64,000 nt of DNA from an uncultured Synergistales bacterium (GTDB lineage Bacteria > Synergistota > Synergistia > Synergistales > Aminobacteriaceae). The stretch is taken from the NCBI GenBank assembly GCA_905234075.1, contig CAJOGI010000004.1, positions 124,001 to 188,000 of the forward strand, read 5' to 3'. Positions 7,919 to 16,626 of this stretch are shown piece by piece (the first letter of the stretch is position 1; the number at the start of each line of letters is the position of its first letter). Under the pieces are notes generated by a model. It had not been told where the DNA came from and did no database searches. It worked only from the letters and a program-made list of their open reading frames with translations. The position numbers and the translations under genes are program-made.

Positions 7919-9343
7919 ATGCTGGCTTTCATTGTTCTTTATGCTTTAATTTTAATCGCGCTCGGCGCGTACATTGGCAGAAAAGCGAAGACTGCTTCTG
8001 ATTTTTTCGTGGCAGGCAGAAATTTTAACTCAGGATTGTTATTTACGACTTTAATCGCCGCAAACTTGGGAGCAGGGTCAACCGTAGGCGTAGCTGCTCT
8101 TGCGTATCGTTACGGGCTCAGCGCGTGGTGGTGGATAGGCAGCGCGGGAATAGGCTCATTAATTTTAGCGTTCATTGTCGGGCCAAAAATATGGCGGATT
8201 GCGCGTGAAAATAATTTCTACACGTTGAGCGACTATCTAGACAAACGTTACAGCAAATTTTTTTCAGGGATTATTTCGGTCATGATGTCGGTCGGAACTC
8301 TCGCTTTATTCTCCGGGCAGCTGCTCGGCATAGCATGGATTTTAGAAGTTGTAGCCGGACTCCCTAAAACTTACGGAGTTATTACGGGCGCGGTCGTAAC
8401 AACTTTATATTTTGCGGCAGGCGGCCTTTTATCCGGAGCGATGGTCAATATTGTCGAGGTTGCTGTAATTTTGGCCGGATTCATTGTGGCTTTGCCGTTC
8501 GTATGGAATTTTTCGGGGGGCCTTGAAGGAATCAGAGAGCATATTAAAAATCCTTCGTACTTTGATTTTTACGGCATGGGCAGCACGGCAATCATAGGCT
8601 ATATTGTTATGCTGGTTCCGTCGTTTTTTATATCGCCGGGCTTAATCGGAAAAGTTTTTGCGGCGAAAGATGAACGGAGCATAAAAATCGGCACAGCGTT
8701 AAACGGGCTCGTTCAATTAATTTTTGCAATTATCCCTGTAATTATAGGCATGGCTGCGTTCGCCTGCTTTCCTGATTTAACGAGGGCGGACCTTGCACTT
8801 CCAACCGCTATGAAAAATATGATGCCTTTCTTTGCTGCGTCAATGGCACTTGCCGCTATTTTTGCTGCTGAAGTCAGCACGGCGGACACCGTTTTATATA
8901 TGCTTGCAGGTTCTTTGACGAATGATATTTATAAGAGATTTTTTAATCCTAAAATTTCTGACATAAATTTATTGAAACTTTCGCGGGCTGTTACGATTGT
9001 CTGCGGCCTTTTAGGAATTTTTCTGGCGTTGAGGCTTGAGAGCATCATATCCGCGCTAACTATATTTTATTCTTTGATGAGCGTCTCTCTATCAGCTCCG
9101 TTAGTCTTCGGACTTTTCACGAAAAAAGCTTCAAATAAGGGGGCAGTTTTTGCTGCTTTGGCCGGGATCGCGCTCACGCTATTCATAACATTCTATGAAA
9201 ACGATTCAGGAAGTGTAAATCTTTTTATCGGGACTCTTGATACTGCTGCTCACGTCGTGGATTTTGGCTTTATGAAATTAAATGCCTCGACATGCGGAAT
9301 AATTTTTTCATTCGCTGCTATGTTTTTATCTTTGGCAGTGTGA
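7919..9343 (+). CDS. Sodium:solute symporter (SSS family)
   Basis: 474 aa with about 12-13 transmembrane segments. Family signatures: ARKAKTASDFFVAGRNF after the first helix, AANLGAGSTVGVAALAYRYG, NNFYTLSDYLDKRYSK and AEVSTADTVLYMLAGSLTNDIYKRF (Na+-site region). It imports a small solute with Na+; members carry sugars, proline, pantothenate or carboxylates, and the sequence does not decide. It starts at ATG 7919 after AGGAAGGA and stands alone between the tRNA-Gln terminator and convergent thyX. Confidence 0.88.
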   Translation: MLAFIVLYALILIALGAYIGRKAKTASDFFVAGRNFNSGLLFTTLIAANLGAGSTVGVAALAYRYGLSAWWWIGSAGIGSLILAFIVGPKIWRIARENNFYTLSDYLDKRYSKFFSGIISVMMSVGTLALFSGQLLGIAWILEVVAGLPKTYGVITGAVVTTLYFAAGGLLSGAMVNIVEVAVILAGFIVALPFVWNFSGGLEGIREHIKNPSYFDFYGMGSTAIIGYIVMLVPSFFISPGLIGKVFAAKDERSIKIGTALNGLVQLIFAIIPVIIGMAAFACFPDLTRADLALPTAMKNMMPFFAASMALAAIFAAEVSTADTVLYMLAGSLTNDIYKRFFNPKISDINLLKLSRAVTIVCGLLGIFLALRLESIISALTIFYSLMSVSLSAPLVFGLFTKKASNKGAVFAALAGIALTLFITFYENDSGSVNLFIGTLDTAAHVVDFGFMKLNASTCGIIFSFAAMFLSLAV

Positions 9344-9350
9344 AATTTTC

Positions 9351-9376
9351 ATGCCGCCTCTAAATCACGGGCGGCA
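9351..9376. terminator. Hairpin between convergent symporter and thyX
   Basis: ATGCCGCC and GGCGGCAT arms around the thyX stop codon in the 16-bp convergent gap. There is no clean U-run on either side, so termination is plausible but unproven. Confidence 0.4.
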
Positions 9377-10058
9377 TTAATAATTCTTCCATACTCTTAT
9401 AAGCCCGGCCGCAGGAGCGTGCCTCGTTACATTTTCCGAATAAGCAGTCAGGCCCGGCCTTTTCAAATAATATCGGGGCTTTCTCGCGGCATAAAATTAA
9501 CATTTTTCTTGCAAGCTCCTTGATTTCCCATTGAGCGCGTCGGCATAATCTTAAATTAAAGAAGTGATGTAATTCTCTCGCGTTCATAGTCATCACTAAT
9601 CTTGTTGAATGTCCGTGAGGCAGAATAAATCTCGCGTCCTCTTTTGAAATTCCCATTGAAATTAAATCGGCGTAGGCTTGCTGAGAATTTTTTACAGCGT
9701 CATTAAAAATTTTTAACGCTTCAGGATTTTTTTTAATCGTTTCAGGAATTACGACGGCTTCGGGGTCATAAGCCATTTTCACGTATCTTTGACTCTGCTG
9801 GCTGAAGCTCGCTAGTCTGTGCCGGACTAACTGATGAGAGGCAACGCGGCTCAATCCGTCGATGCCGAAAGTGAAGCTGACGTGTTCAAAGGTTGATAAA
9901 TGACCGCTCTTGAAAAGTTCAGCGATTAAATTTTTCGATAAATTTTTTTCTTCGCCCTGTAACAATTCGCCTGCCGTTACATCTTTATAACAAATTCTTG
10001 CGGCGGCGGCGACGATCGCGTCAGGTTCGGGCGTATGTGCCAATAAAATTACATTCAT
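9360..10058 (-). CDS. thyX: Flavin-dependent thymidylate synthase ThyX
   Basis: 232 aa. It makes dTMP from dUMP using FAD, NADPH and methylene-tetrahydrofolate. The ThyX signature RHRLASFSQQSQRYV (RHRx7S) is intact, with FEHVSFTFGIDGLSRVASHQLVRHR before it and NARELHHFFNLRLCRRAQWEI towards the C-terminus. ThyX in place of ThyA is common in anaerobes. No clear Shine-Dalgarno precedes the ATG, so expression may rely on a leaderless or weak site. Confidence 0.95.
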   Translation of the reverse strand: MNVILLAHTPEPDAIVAAAARICYKDVTAGELLQGEEKNLSKNLIAELFKSGHLSTFEHVSFTFGIDGLSRVASHQLVRHRLASFSQQSQRYVKMAYDPEAVVIPETIKKNPEALKIFNDAVKNSQQAYADLISMGISKEDARFILPHGHSTRLVMTMNARELHHFFNLRLCRRAQWEIKELARKMLILCREKAPILFEKAGPDCLFGKCNEARSCGRAYKSMEELLMPPVI

Positions 10059-10074
10059 GTTTATAAATTTAAGT

Positions 10075-10115
10075 ATAAAAAACTCTCTCCGCGATTAAAA
10101 CACGCAAAAGAGAGT
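10075..10115 (-). terminator. Intrinsic terminator of the nucleoside-binding protein gene
   Basis: Minus-strand arms ACTCTCT.TGCG and CGCGGAGAGAGT with a loop, followed by TTTTTTA, 15 bp past the gene end at 10130. Confidence 0.75.
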
Positions 10116-10129
10116 GAATAAATTTCTAG

Positions 10130-11137
10130 TTAAAGTTCGCCGTTAAGAATGGCTTTTATGATTATGCTTCCGACAGCAAAATTATTTTTCCTTGCGGTCT
10201 GGAATATGTCAAGAGACTCTATGCTGTTCTCTGAAGCAAGCCCGTCATTGACGTTCATATCTCCCCAGAGATTTTCGGGCGTGGAATTTAAGATAAACAC
10301 GTCCATATTCACAACATCGCGGACAATAATATAGCGGTCCAGCATGTTCATTCGCTTGACTGCAAAGCTGACTGCTACGTCTTCCATTTCTGTCAAAGCA
10401 TACGGATCCCTGCACCCATATGTTTTTGTAATTAAAAGAGCGTTATTATGACCGAGTATTCCCTTCCAGAAATTATCGCTTGTTACTGTTGTTCCGAGCA
10501 AAACTTTAGGGTCTCGCACAGCCCATTCAGCACCGTCAAATTCATCGCTCATTGTTTTTTTTGTAAACTCTGTAGTCTCAAGTTTTATATTTTTTACGAG
10601 AGAATATATTTTTTCAATGAGTCCTGTATTTAATTTTATTTCGGCCACGCTGTCAGAGGCTTTATCATGAAACCACGTTGTTGCGGTTTTGTCCTTCATG
10701 TCCCTGATGTCGGCGTGATGGCCTAAATCATAATCAACCGCTGCCGTTGCCAAAACCACATCGCCCATAACGGCATAATCCCGCGCTCCTCCTGCACAGC
10801 CCGTAGAAATTACATAAGCATTTGAAAAATCAAATCTTTCATCATTCAAAACGGCCATCGTGCTTAAAGCAGAGTTTACTTTTCCCATTCCCGTTACGTA
10901 AAGAGCAACGCCGTTTTTGACGTAAAGTTTATTATCCTCAAAACCGCCGGGAATTTCGTATTCTTCTCCGCCGTCAAGGAAAGCCTCATAATAATATTGA
11001 GCCTCGCCGGGAAAATCTCCCTTAATTTGACCTACTTCAAACTTCGGCAGAATTAAAACCTTTACGGGAATTTTTTCAGATGCCTGTGCAAACGTAACTG
11101 AAGCAAGAAAAAAAATGAGCGCGAGAAATTTTTTCAT
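10130..11137 (-). CDS. Exported purine nucleoside permease-type (NUP family) protein
   Basis: About 335 aa from ATG 11137, chosen because MKKFLALIFFLASVTFAQA is a typical signal peptide; the longer upstream frame runs into rpmE. The body matches the NUP family: VKVLILPKFEVGQIKGDFPGE, ALYVTGMGKVNSALS, VISTGCAGGARDYAVMGDVVLA and YDLGHHAD, a nucleoside-phosphorylase-like fold. Members occur as periplasmic nucleoside-binding proteins. It starts 8 bp after rpmE on the same strand, so co-transcription is likely. Confidence 0.8.
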   Translation of the reverse strand: MKKFLALIFFLASVTFAQASEKIPVKVLILPKFEVGQIKGDFPGEAQYYYEAFLDGGEEYEIPGGFEDNKLYVKNGVALYVTGMGKVNSALSTMAVLNDERFDFSNAYVISTGCAGGARDYAVMGDVVLATAAVDYDLGHHADIRDMKDKTATTWFHDKASDSVAEIKLNTGLIEKIYSLVKNIKLETTEFTKKTMSDEFDGAEWAVRDPKVLLGTTVTSDNFWKGILGHNNALLITKTYGCRDPYALTEMEDVAVSFAVKRMNMLDRYIIVRDVVNMDVFILNSTPENLWGDMNVNDGLASENSIESLDIFQTARKNNFAVGSIIIKAILNGEL

Positions 11138-11144
11138 GAGAGTT

Positions 11145-11372
11145 TTATACTTCTGTCTTCTGCCCGTAATTAATGCCCTGATATTTTTTCTGGAACTTCT
11201 CAAGGCGGCCGGCCTCAGTCAGAACTCTGCCCTTCTTGCCGGAATAAAACGGGTGGCACGCCGAACAAACGCCGACGCGGATTTCTTTCATTGTTGAGCG
11301 CGTCATGAATGTATTTCCGCACGCGCACGTAACCTTGCATTCCTGATACGCAGGATGAATATCTTTCTTCAT
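11145..11372 (-). CDS. rpmE: 50S ribosomal protein L31 (zinc form)
   Basis: 75 aa from ATG 11372 ([22 protein letters not shown]), behind AAAGGAAA. The zinc-binding set is present as TCACG and VCSACHPFY, so this is the C+ form. The GTG/ATG extension upstream is not typical of L31 and is left out. Confidence 0.96.
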   Translation of the reverse strand: MKKDIHPAYQECKVTCACGNTFMTRSTMKEIRVGVCSACHPFYSGKKGRVLTEAGRLEKFQKKYQGINYGQKTEV

Positions 11373-11431
11373 GTCAAAAATTTTCCTTTCTGAAAAAAAT
11401 CTCAAAGAATATGAAATTACGAATTAGTTTT

Positions 11432-11470
11432 TAATTCCTAACTCCTAACTCCTAACTCCTAATTCCTAAC
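11432..11470 (-). repeat. AGGAGTTAGGA-type short repeat (minus orientation)
   Basis: Five tandem units of CCTAACT/CCTAATT type between rpsO and rpmE; on the minus strand it reads TTAGGAATTAGGAGTTAGGA and further units. This is the longest tandem array of the family in the window. Confidence 0.8.
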
Positions 11471-11477
11471 TGAGAAA

Positions 11478-11744
11478 TTAGTGTCTGAGTCCGAGTTTCT
11501 CAATGAGTGAGCGGTATCTGTTGAAGTCCTTGTTCATTAAGTAGCGAAGAAGTCTGCGGCGCGAGCCGACCATTTTCAAAAGACCGCGTCTTGAATGGAA
11601 GTCCTTCTGATGAACTTTCAAGTGCTCTGTCAATTCTCTGATGCGTTCCGTGAGAATTGCTACCTGAACCTCAGGGGAGCCGGTGTCGCCCTCGTGGGTC
11701 TTGTACTGTTCAATTACTGCCTGTTTCTTTTCTTTCTGGATCAT
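11478..11744 (-). CDS. rpsO: 30S ribosomal protein S15
   Basis: 88 aa, the usual length. [20 protein letters not shown] and [20 protein letters not shown] are the family signatures. pnp, a frequent neighbour, is not downstream here. The gap to rpmE holds the tandem AGGAGTTAGGA repeat. Confidence 0.97.
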   Translation of the reverse strand: MIQKEKKQAVIEQYKTHEGDTGSPEVQVAILTERIRELTEHLKVHQKDFHSRRGLLKMVGSRRRLLRYLMNKDFNRYRSLIEKLGLRH

Positions 11745-11915
11745 GGAAATTTTTTCCCTCCGTCTTAAAAATTTTTTACTTCAAGGCCAAGAAAGCGGCT
11801 ATCCAGTTTGCCGTAATCATAGCCTAGAGCCTGCGGATTTTATTCCTTTGCAGCTGAAAAATTTTAGCAACATAGACTGAATTTTTCAAGGCACCGCACG
11901 AGCAACGGCGACAGT

Positions 11916-12851
11916 TCACTCTGAATAGTGAAATTTAATTCTTTCACGAAGATTCAGGATTATGTCGCTCATTCCTAATATGATAAGCCATGCCCAGAAG
12001 AACGGAATAGTCAATATCATACATATAAAAATTTTTGTGATTCTTCGTAGCTTGAAGCCGTCCATGAGCCAAAACGCGGCAGCTAAACCCTGAACGAACA
12101 TGAAGACGTTAATAACTATCTGCAAATTCATCAAGAACACCGCACCGCTGAACCACTTGTCTGTGTCTATAAAAAAGCCTGCAATAAAACTGCAGACGAA
12201 CACGAGCAGAAGCGATTTAGGAAAACGCCACATTTTAAGCTCCGGAAGCTGAGGGGGAAAATTTTTTGATGAGGGCGAAAATTTTTTTACAATTTTCCCG
12301 CATAGAGAATAATTCAACAAAGTTTCAAAAGAAGCATAGATTACAAGCAAAGCCGGCAATAAGTACGGAAGGAGAGCAAGAACCTGCATGACTGACTGCA
12401 AAAGCTCCGGGCTGCTGGCGTAAAGCTGACGTAAAATCACGGCCATCTGTTTAACGTCAGGAAGAAAAATATTTTGTCCTGTGAAAAACCAAAATGCCGC
12501 TATTAAAATTACTTTGAATAATATTGATGCGCCTGAACAAATTAAAATGCTCTCAGGCCCGGAAAATTTTTTCACAGCTTTAATGTCCTCACGCGAGACT
12601 GAATAAATAACCGCGGCGACCGGCGAGCAGCCAAGCAAAAAATACACGGCCATAGACGGAGACACGACAAGGAAAAGCGTTATCTCGATCATTAATTCGG
12701 CCATTGTCATTTTTTTCTGTCCTTCCAGACAGCCCAGCACACATAACGGCAACGGACATAACATTAAGCTGAAAAATCCCAAAACGGGCAAAAAAAACCC
12801 TGCGAGAATCAGGGTTAAAGAGATCACAACGCAGGGAATTATTTTTTTCAT
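11916..12851 (-). CDS. DUF2232 (YybS-like) membrane protein
   Basis: About 311 aa with some eight hydrophobic helices. The first is IIPCVVISLTLILAGFFLPVLG and a long hydrophobic C-terminus follows. YybS/DUF2232 proteins are typically encoded between rpsR/ssb and rplI/dnaB, and the position just after rpsF-ssb-rpsR supports this call. Function unknown. ATG 12851 is preferred over the TTG two codons upstream; neither has a strong ribosome-binding site. Confidence 0.72.
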   Translation of the reverse strand: MKKIIPCVVISLTLILAGFFLPVLGFFSLMLCPLPLCVLGCLEGQKKMTMAELMIEITLFLVVSPSMAVYFLLGCSPVAAVIYSVSREDIKAVKKFSGPESILICSGASILFKVILIAAFWFFTGQNIFLPDVKQMAVILRQLYASSPELLQSVMQVLALLPYLLPALLVIYASFETLLNYSLCGKIVKKFSPSSKNFPPQLPELKMWRFPKSLLLVFVCSFIAGFFIDTDKWFSGAVFLMNLQIVINVFMFVQGLAAAFWLMDGFKLRRITKIFICMILTIPFFWAWLIILGMSDIILNLRERIKFHYSE

Positions 12852-12875
12852 CTGCAAAAAAATAAAAAATATAAA

Positions 12876-13175
12876 TTAATCGAGCGAGTACGGCAAAAGA
12901 GCCATATATCTTGCGCGTTTAATGGCTTCGGTTAAAAGCCTCTGATGTTTTGCACAGTTGCCGGTTACTCGGCGCGGGATAATTTTTCCTCTCTCGCTGA
13001 TATATTTGCGGAGCTTCTCCACATCTTTATAGTCAACATGCTCTTGTTTTTCTACGCAATAGTAGCAGAACTTCGGCCTGCGTCTTGAGCCTCGTCCTCT
13101 AAGTCCTCCTGCTGCGCCGCCTCTTATCGGTGCGCCGGAGCGCGACTCACGTGCATTATTTTCACGTTCATTCAT
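12876..13175 (-). CDS. rpsR: 30S ribosomal protein S18
   Basis: 99 aa from ATG 13175 behind AAGGAGG; the longer frame upstream overlaps ssb and is not S18-like. The N-terminal ~30 residues are Gly/Arg/Ser-rich and longer than in most S18. The body ([33 protein letters not shown] followed by [29 protein letters not shown], residues about 35-97) is canonical, with CxxC-type cysteines kept. Confidence 0.96.
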   Translation of the reverse strand: MNERENNARESRSGAPIRGGAAGGLRGRGSRRRPKFCYYCVEKQEHVDYKDVEKLRKYISERGKIIPRRVTGNCAKHQRLLTEAIKRARYMALLPYSLD

Positions 13176-13209
13176 AACTTTATAAATTTCCTCCTTAAAA
13201 ACTTTTACA

Positions 13210-13758
13210 TTAAAACGGTATGTCGCTCTCGTCGATCGGGCCGTCAGGCGGCAAAAATTCCGGCGAGAAACCTTCAAAGCTGCTATCACCAAAACCGTTC
13301 TCGCCTATAGGTTTGCCAAAAGCTTCATCGCTTGGCGGCTGGAAAGACGACGGCTGATTATAATTTTTATTCTGTTGTTGCTGCGGCTTCTGTGAATTGC
13401 TGCCCGGATTTTGCTGGTTTTGCTGGCCTGAGCCTATAAACTGCAAACTATCCGCAACAACTTCGGTGCTGTATCTTTTGCCGGATCCGTCGCGGGCATC
13501 ATAGCTTGTAGTCTGAATACGTCCCTCAAGCAAAACGGGATTCCCTTTTTTGAGATATTTTCCGCAGTTTTCTGCCATCGGCCCCCACACAACGACATTA
13601 ATAAATTCAGTACTCTCCTGAAGCTCGCCGTTTTGATTTTTCCAGCGTGTGTTCACGGCAACGCCAAAACGCGCATAGGCTCTTTTATTTACGGTGTACC
13701 TAACGTCGGGGTCGCGAGTCAAATTTCCGGCAATGATGACACGGTTATAACCTCTCAT
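13210..13758 (-). CDS. ssb: Single-stranded DNA-binding protein
   Basis: 182 aa. N-terminal OB fold begins [22 protein letters not shown] and includes [12 protein letters not shown] and [16 protein letters not shown] Gln/Asn/Pro-rich linker (about 115-150) leads to the acidic tip DESDIPF that docks repair and replication proteins. It lies between rpsF and rpsR, the standard arrangement. Confidence 0.96.
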   Translation of the reverse strand: MRGYNRVIIAGNLTRDPDVRYTVNKRAYARFGVAVNTRWKNQNGELQESTEFINVVVWGPMAENCGKYLKKGNPVLLEGRIQTTSYDARDGSGKRYSTEVVADSLQFIGSGQQNQQNPGSNSQKPQQQQNKNYNQPSSFQPPSDEAFGKPIGENGFGDSSFEGFSPEFLPPDGPIDESDIPF

Positions 13759-13781
13759 CGCAAAAAAACCTCCTGATTTAA

Positions 13782-14063
13782 TTAATCATCAAGAACAATA
13801 ACAAGCTGACGGTACACGTTTGCACGAAGGCCAAGCACACGCCTAAGCTCAAACGTCTGCGCCGGTTCAAGTTCAAAAGTAAATAAAACATAAAAACCTT
13901 CTGTCTTTTTGCGAATAGGATAGGCAAGCGTTTTCTTGCCCCAAGCATCTGTTTTTGAAACGACACCGCCAAGATTTTTCAGTAACTCTTCGATTTTTGA
14001 AATTTCTTCGCTCTGATTGTCGGTCGTCGCGTCAAGAATGACAAGCATCTCATACTTACGCAC
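13782..14063 (-). CDS. rpsF: 30S ribosomal protein S6
   Basis: 93 aa starting MRKYEMLVILDATTD, with LGGVVSKTDAWGKKTLAYPIRKKTEGFYVLFTFE in the middle, both canonical (first 15 and residues about 31-64). GGAGGAGG precedes the ATG. It is first gene of rpsF-ssb-rpsR-DUF2232. A minus-strand TATAAT at 14132-14137 is a likely -10 element; no good -35 is seen. Confidence 0.97.
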   Translation of the reverse strand: MRKYEMLVILDATTDNQSEEISKIEELLKNLGGVVSKTDAWGKKTLAYPIRKKTEGFYVLFTFELEPAQTFELRRVLGLRANVYRQLVIVLDD

Positions 14064-14190
14064 TCTTTACACCTCCTCCCTATGGTCTTTGGTCTTCCTT
14101 TTGTGCGTTTTTAGGAAGACAGGGCAAAAAAATTATAGCACGTTTTTTTTCAGAGTGTTATAATCTCAAAAGAAAAATTTTTTTTAGAGA

Positions 14191-14299
14191 AAAAATTTTT
14201 TACCACTACATTTACACCTACAAAAAGTTTCAAATTTTTTTCTTGTCGCAAAATTTTACGGAGCAATTAAAAAAAATAGAATCAAAAATTTTTTCACGC
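14191..14299 (-). repeat. Dispersed intergenic repeat, copy B
   Basis: Reverse-strand copy in the divergent gap between rpsF and queH. On the minus strand it reads GATTCTATTTTTTTTAATT, then TAAAATTTTGC, then TTTTTGTAGGTGTAAATGTA and GTGGTAAAAAATTTTTT. Confidence 0.8.
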
Positions 14300-14315
14300 A
14301 TGTATAATATTTTTC

Positions 14316-14867
14316 ATGGACAACGAAAACGAAAACGAAAAAAATTTATTGCTGCATATATGCTGTGCTCCTGATGCTTCTGTCCCTGTGCCTGACTTGT
14401 CGGCAGAAGGCTGGAGCGTGTTAGGATTTTTTTACGGCTCGAATATTCAGCCCTATAATGAATATTTGAAGAGGCTCGAAGCTCTGAATGTTTTAATAAA
14501 TTACAGCCGCATTGACTGCAAAATTTTTGAATATAATCCGAATGAGTGGCTCGAAAAAATTTCCGGGCTTGAGAACGAACCGGAGGGCGGGCGGCGTTGT
14601 GAAAAATGTTTTGAAGTTCAGCTTGAGGCAGGGGCCTGCCTTGCAAAAAAACTTGGCATTAAAAATTTTTCTACGACCCTGACAATAAGCCCTCATAAAA
14701 ACGTAAAATTAATAAATGAAATAGGCGAACGTGTTTCAGCTTCATATGGCATAACGTGGCAAAACCGGATCTGGAGAAAAAATAACGGCTTTCTGCGTTC
14801 CTTGAGAGCCTCTAGGGAGCTGGGGCTTTATCGTCAAAATTATTGCGGCTGTATTTTTTCAATATGA
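14316..14867 (+). CDS. queH: Epoxyqueuosine reductase QueH
   Basis: 183 aa, usual size for QueH (former DUF208). It catalyses the last step of queuosine tRNA modification. The paired cysteine motifs expected to bind a metal/Fe-S centre are present: LLHICCAPDASVPVPDL at the N-terminus, RRCEKCFEVQLEAG in the middle and YRQNYCGCIFS at the C-terminus. The start has an ENENEK-rich tail and no strong ribosome-binding site. It shares its 3' end with the tRNA-Ser promoter. Confidence 0.92.
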   Translation: MDNENENEKNLLLHICCAPDASVPVPDLSAEGWSVLGFFYGSNIQPYNEYLKRLEALNVLINYSRIDCKIFEYNPNEWLEKISGLENEPEGGRRCEKCFEVQLEAGACLAKKLGIKNFSTTLTISPHKNVKLINEIGERVSASYGITWQNRIWRKNNGFLRSLRASRELGLYRQNYCGCIFSI

Positions 14868-14873
14868 TATAAT
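14843..14873 (+). promoter_or_regulatory. Likely promoter of tRNA-Ser
   Basis: TTGCGG at 14843, 19-bp spacer, perfect TATAAT at 14868-14873, 9 bp before the tRNA; it overlaps the end of queH. Confidence 0.5.
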
Positions 14874-14881
14874 AAAGTCAT

Positions 14882-14971
14882 GGAGACGTGGCCGAGTGGT
14901 CGAAGGCGGTTGACTCGAAATCAACTGAGCGGCTTGCCGCTCCTAGAGTTCGAATCTCTACGTCTCCGCCA
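14882..14971 (+). tRNA. tRNA-Ser (CGA)
   Basis: Acceptor GGAGACG pairs with CGTCTCC, discriminator G, CCA encoded. Anticodon stem GTTGA/TCAAC holds loop CTCGAAA, anticodon CGA. The long variable arm (GAGCGGCTTGCCGCTC) is typical of tRNA-Ser. Confidence 0.97.
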
Positions 14972-15011
14972 GAATCTACTTTTCATAAATTTTCACAGCA
15001 TATTTTGTTTC

Positions 15012-15040
15012 TTGACGGACAGCGAAAATATTTATATATA
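15012..15040 (+). promoter_or_regulatory. Sigma-70 promoter of the grdC operon
   Basis: TTGACG at 15012-15017, 17-bp spacer, TATATA at 15035-15040; predicted start about 37 bp before the grdC ATG. Confidence 0.65.
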
Positions 15041-15083
15041 TGATATATGGAGAAAATTCACAAAGGAGGATTCAAAATTAAGA

Positions 15084-16625
15084 ATGAAAGTCGGAATTAA
15101 AAGTTACGCTTATTGCCTTAACCACGCCCCAGAAAACGGGAGCCGTTACGGAGGTACGCCTTATGAGGCTTTTCACAGCGGCAAAGAACAGGAATATTTA
15201 GACGCTCTCCCAAAACATTTACAGAATTACGATAGTGCTCTTCATTATGCCCCTAATCAGACTTATATCGGCGGAATTTCTTATGAAGAGTTTGAAAGCC
15301 TCGCAACGCCGTGGACTGCTAATCCCCTGCCTGATGATAAAGCTAAGCGTTATGGAAAATTCGGCGAATTAATGCCCGAAGATGAATTTTTAGGTTTGAT
15401 TTCAGCCTGCGATGAGTTTGAATTAGTCTGGCTCGAAAAATCTTTTGCCGAAGCTGTTAGCGCAAAATTAGCTAATGACCCAGTAATTACAGAAGCAATA
15501 GTAAAACGCGTTATCCGTCCGAAAAACATGCACGAACTTTCAGAAATTGACACTGAAGTTAAAGAACGCGCCGGGCTTTATCTCTATCATGACGGAAAAC
15601 CCGTAGGCTGCATACGTTCAGGACACCCGACTGACCCGTGCTTGACGGCTCACGTGCTGCTCGAAAACTTAGCCGGAAAAGCGAGCGGAGTTTTAGCTCT
15701 TCTTCATTTATTAAAGAACAGCGGCTTAAATCCCGGTGATTTAGATTTTGTTATTGAATGCTCAGAAGAAGGCGCAGGCGATGTCGGGCAGAGAGCAGGC
15801 GGAAATTTCGCTAAGGCTATCGCAGAAGTTGCAGGCTGTATGAATGCTTCCGGCTGTGATGTCAGAGGTTTTTGTGCAGGCCCTGTAAACGCAATGATAA
15901 ACGCGGCGGCTCAAGTTGCTTCAGGAGCAAGAAAAAATATTGCCGTTGTTGCTGGCGGTTCAATTCCTAAACTTTACATGAACTCAAGAGATCACGTTAA
16001 GAAAAATCTCACTGCCCTTGAAGACTGCGTCGGAAGTTTCGCGGTCTTGCTTGTCCCTGACGACGGAACTATGCCCGTTATGCGTCTTGACGTTCTCGGC
16101 AAACACACAGTAGGAGCAGGCGGTGCGCCTCAGGCCGTTACAAGCGCATTGATTTTTGAGCCCTTACAGGCCGCAGGATTAAGTTTCGCCGATGTTGACC
16201 GTTACGCTCCTGAATTACAAAATCACGAGATCACGGAGCCTGCCGGAGCCGGTAATGTCCCGTTAGCAAATATAAAAATGATAGCCGCTCTCGCAGTCAT
16301 GAAAAAAGCTATCGAAAAAGCCGACATGATGAAATTCATTAAAGAACACGGCACAATCGGCTATGCTCACACTCAAGGACATATTCCCGCCGGAGTTCCT
16401 TTTATAGGGCCTGCCTGCGAAATGATTAAAGAGGGAAAAATTAGACGAGTGATGATAATCGGCAAAGGGAGTTTATTCTTAGCGCGTTTAACGAACTTGG
16501 CCGATGGGGCGTCTTTCTTAATCGAAGCTCCTGAAAAAGTTGAACAGTCCGCAAAAATAAGCAAAGATGATATTAAGGCGATGATTCTCGAAGCGTTGGG
16601 CGAAGTCGCCGGGAAGTTGGCTTAA
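15084..16625 (+). CDS. grdC: Glycine/sarcosine/betaine reductase complex component C, beta subunit
   Basis: 513 aa from ATG 15084 behind AAAGGAGG; the frame extends back through tRNA-Ser but that part is not coding. The protein is FabH-like. HYAPNQTYIGG and GKFGELMPEDEFLGL are the GrdC signatures, followed by thiolase-fold blocks (ECSEEGAGDVGQRAGGNFAKAI, GCDVRGFCAGPVNAMINAA). Protein C takes the carboxymethyl-selenoether from protein A and releases acetyl phosphate, conserving energy. It works with GrdD, encoded 1 base downstream. The selenoprotein partners GrdA and GrdB/F/H are not in this window. Confidence 0.95.
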   Translation: MKVGIKSYAYCLNHAPENGSRYGGTPYEAFHSGKEQEYLDALPKHLQNYDSALHYAPNQTYIGGISYEEFESLATPWTANPLPDDKAKRYGKFGELMPEDEFLGLISACDEFELVWLEKSFAEAVSAKLANDPVITEAIVKRVIRPKNMHELSEIDTEVKERAGLYLYHDGKPVGCIRSGHPTDPCLTAHVLLENLAGKASGVLALLHLLKNSGLNPGDLDFVIECSEEGAGDVGQRAGGNFAKAIAEVAGCMNASGCDVRGFCAGPVNAMINAAAQVASGARKNIAVVAGGSIPKLYMNSRDHVKKNLTALEDCVGSFAVLLVPDDGTMPVMRLDVLGKHTVGAGGAPQAVTSALIFEPLQAAGLSFADVDRYAPELQNHEITEPAGAGNVPLANIKMIAALAVMKKAIEKADMMKFIKEHGTIGYAHTQGHIPAGVPFIGPACEMIKEGKIRRVMIIGKGSLFLARLTNLADGASFLIEAPEKVEQSAKISKDDIKAMILEALGEVAGKLA

Positions 16626-16626
16626 C

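Noticed and set aside
11432-11470. Tandem CCTAACT units considered as a CRISPR or minisatellite array
   Set aside because: Units are about 7 bases with no unique spacers and no cas genes; it belongs to the dispersed short repeat family.
11683-11880. 65-codon plus-strand ORF upstream of rpsO
   Set aside because: Mostly antisense to rpsO and its leader, no ribosome-binding site and no resemblance to a known family.
14880-15083. Open frame extending grdC upstream to an ATG at 14880
   Set aside because: It runs through the whole tRNA-Ser gene and has no GrdC-like sequence. The real start at 15084 has AAAGGAGG and begins with the family N-terminus.
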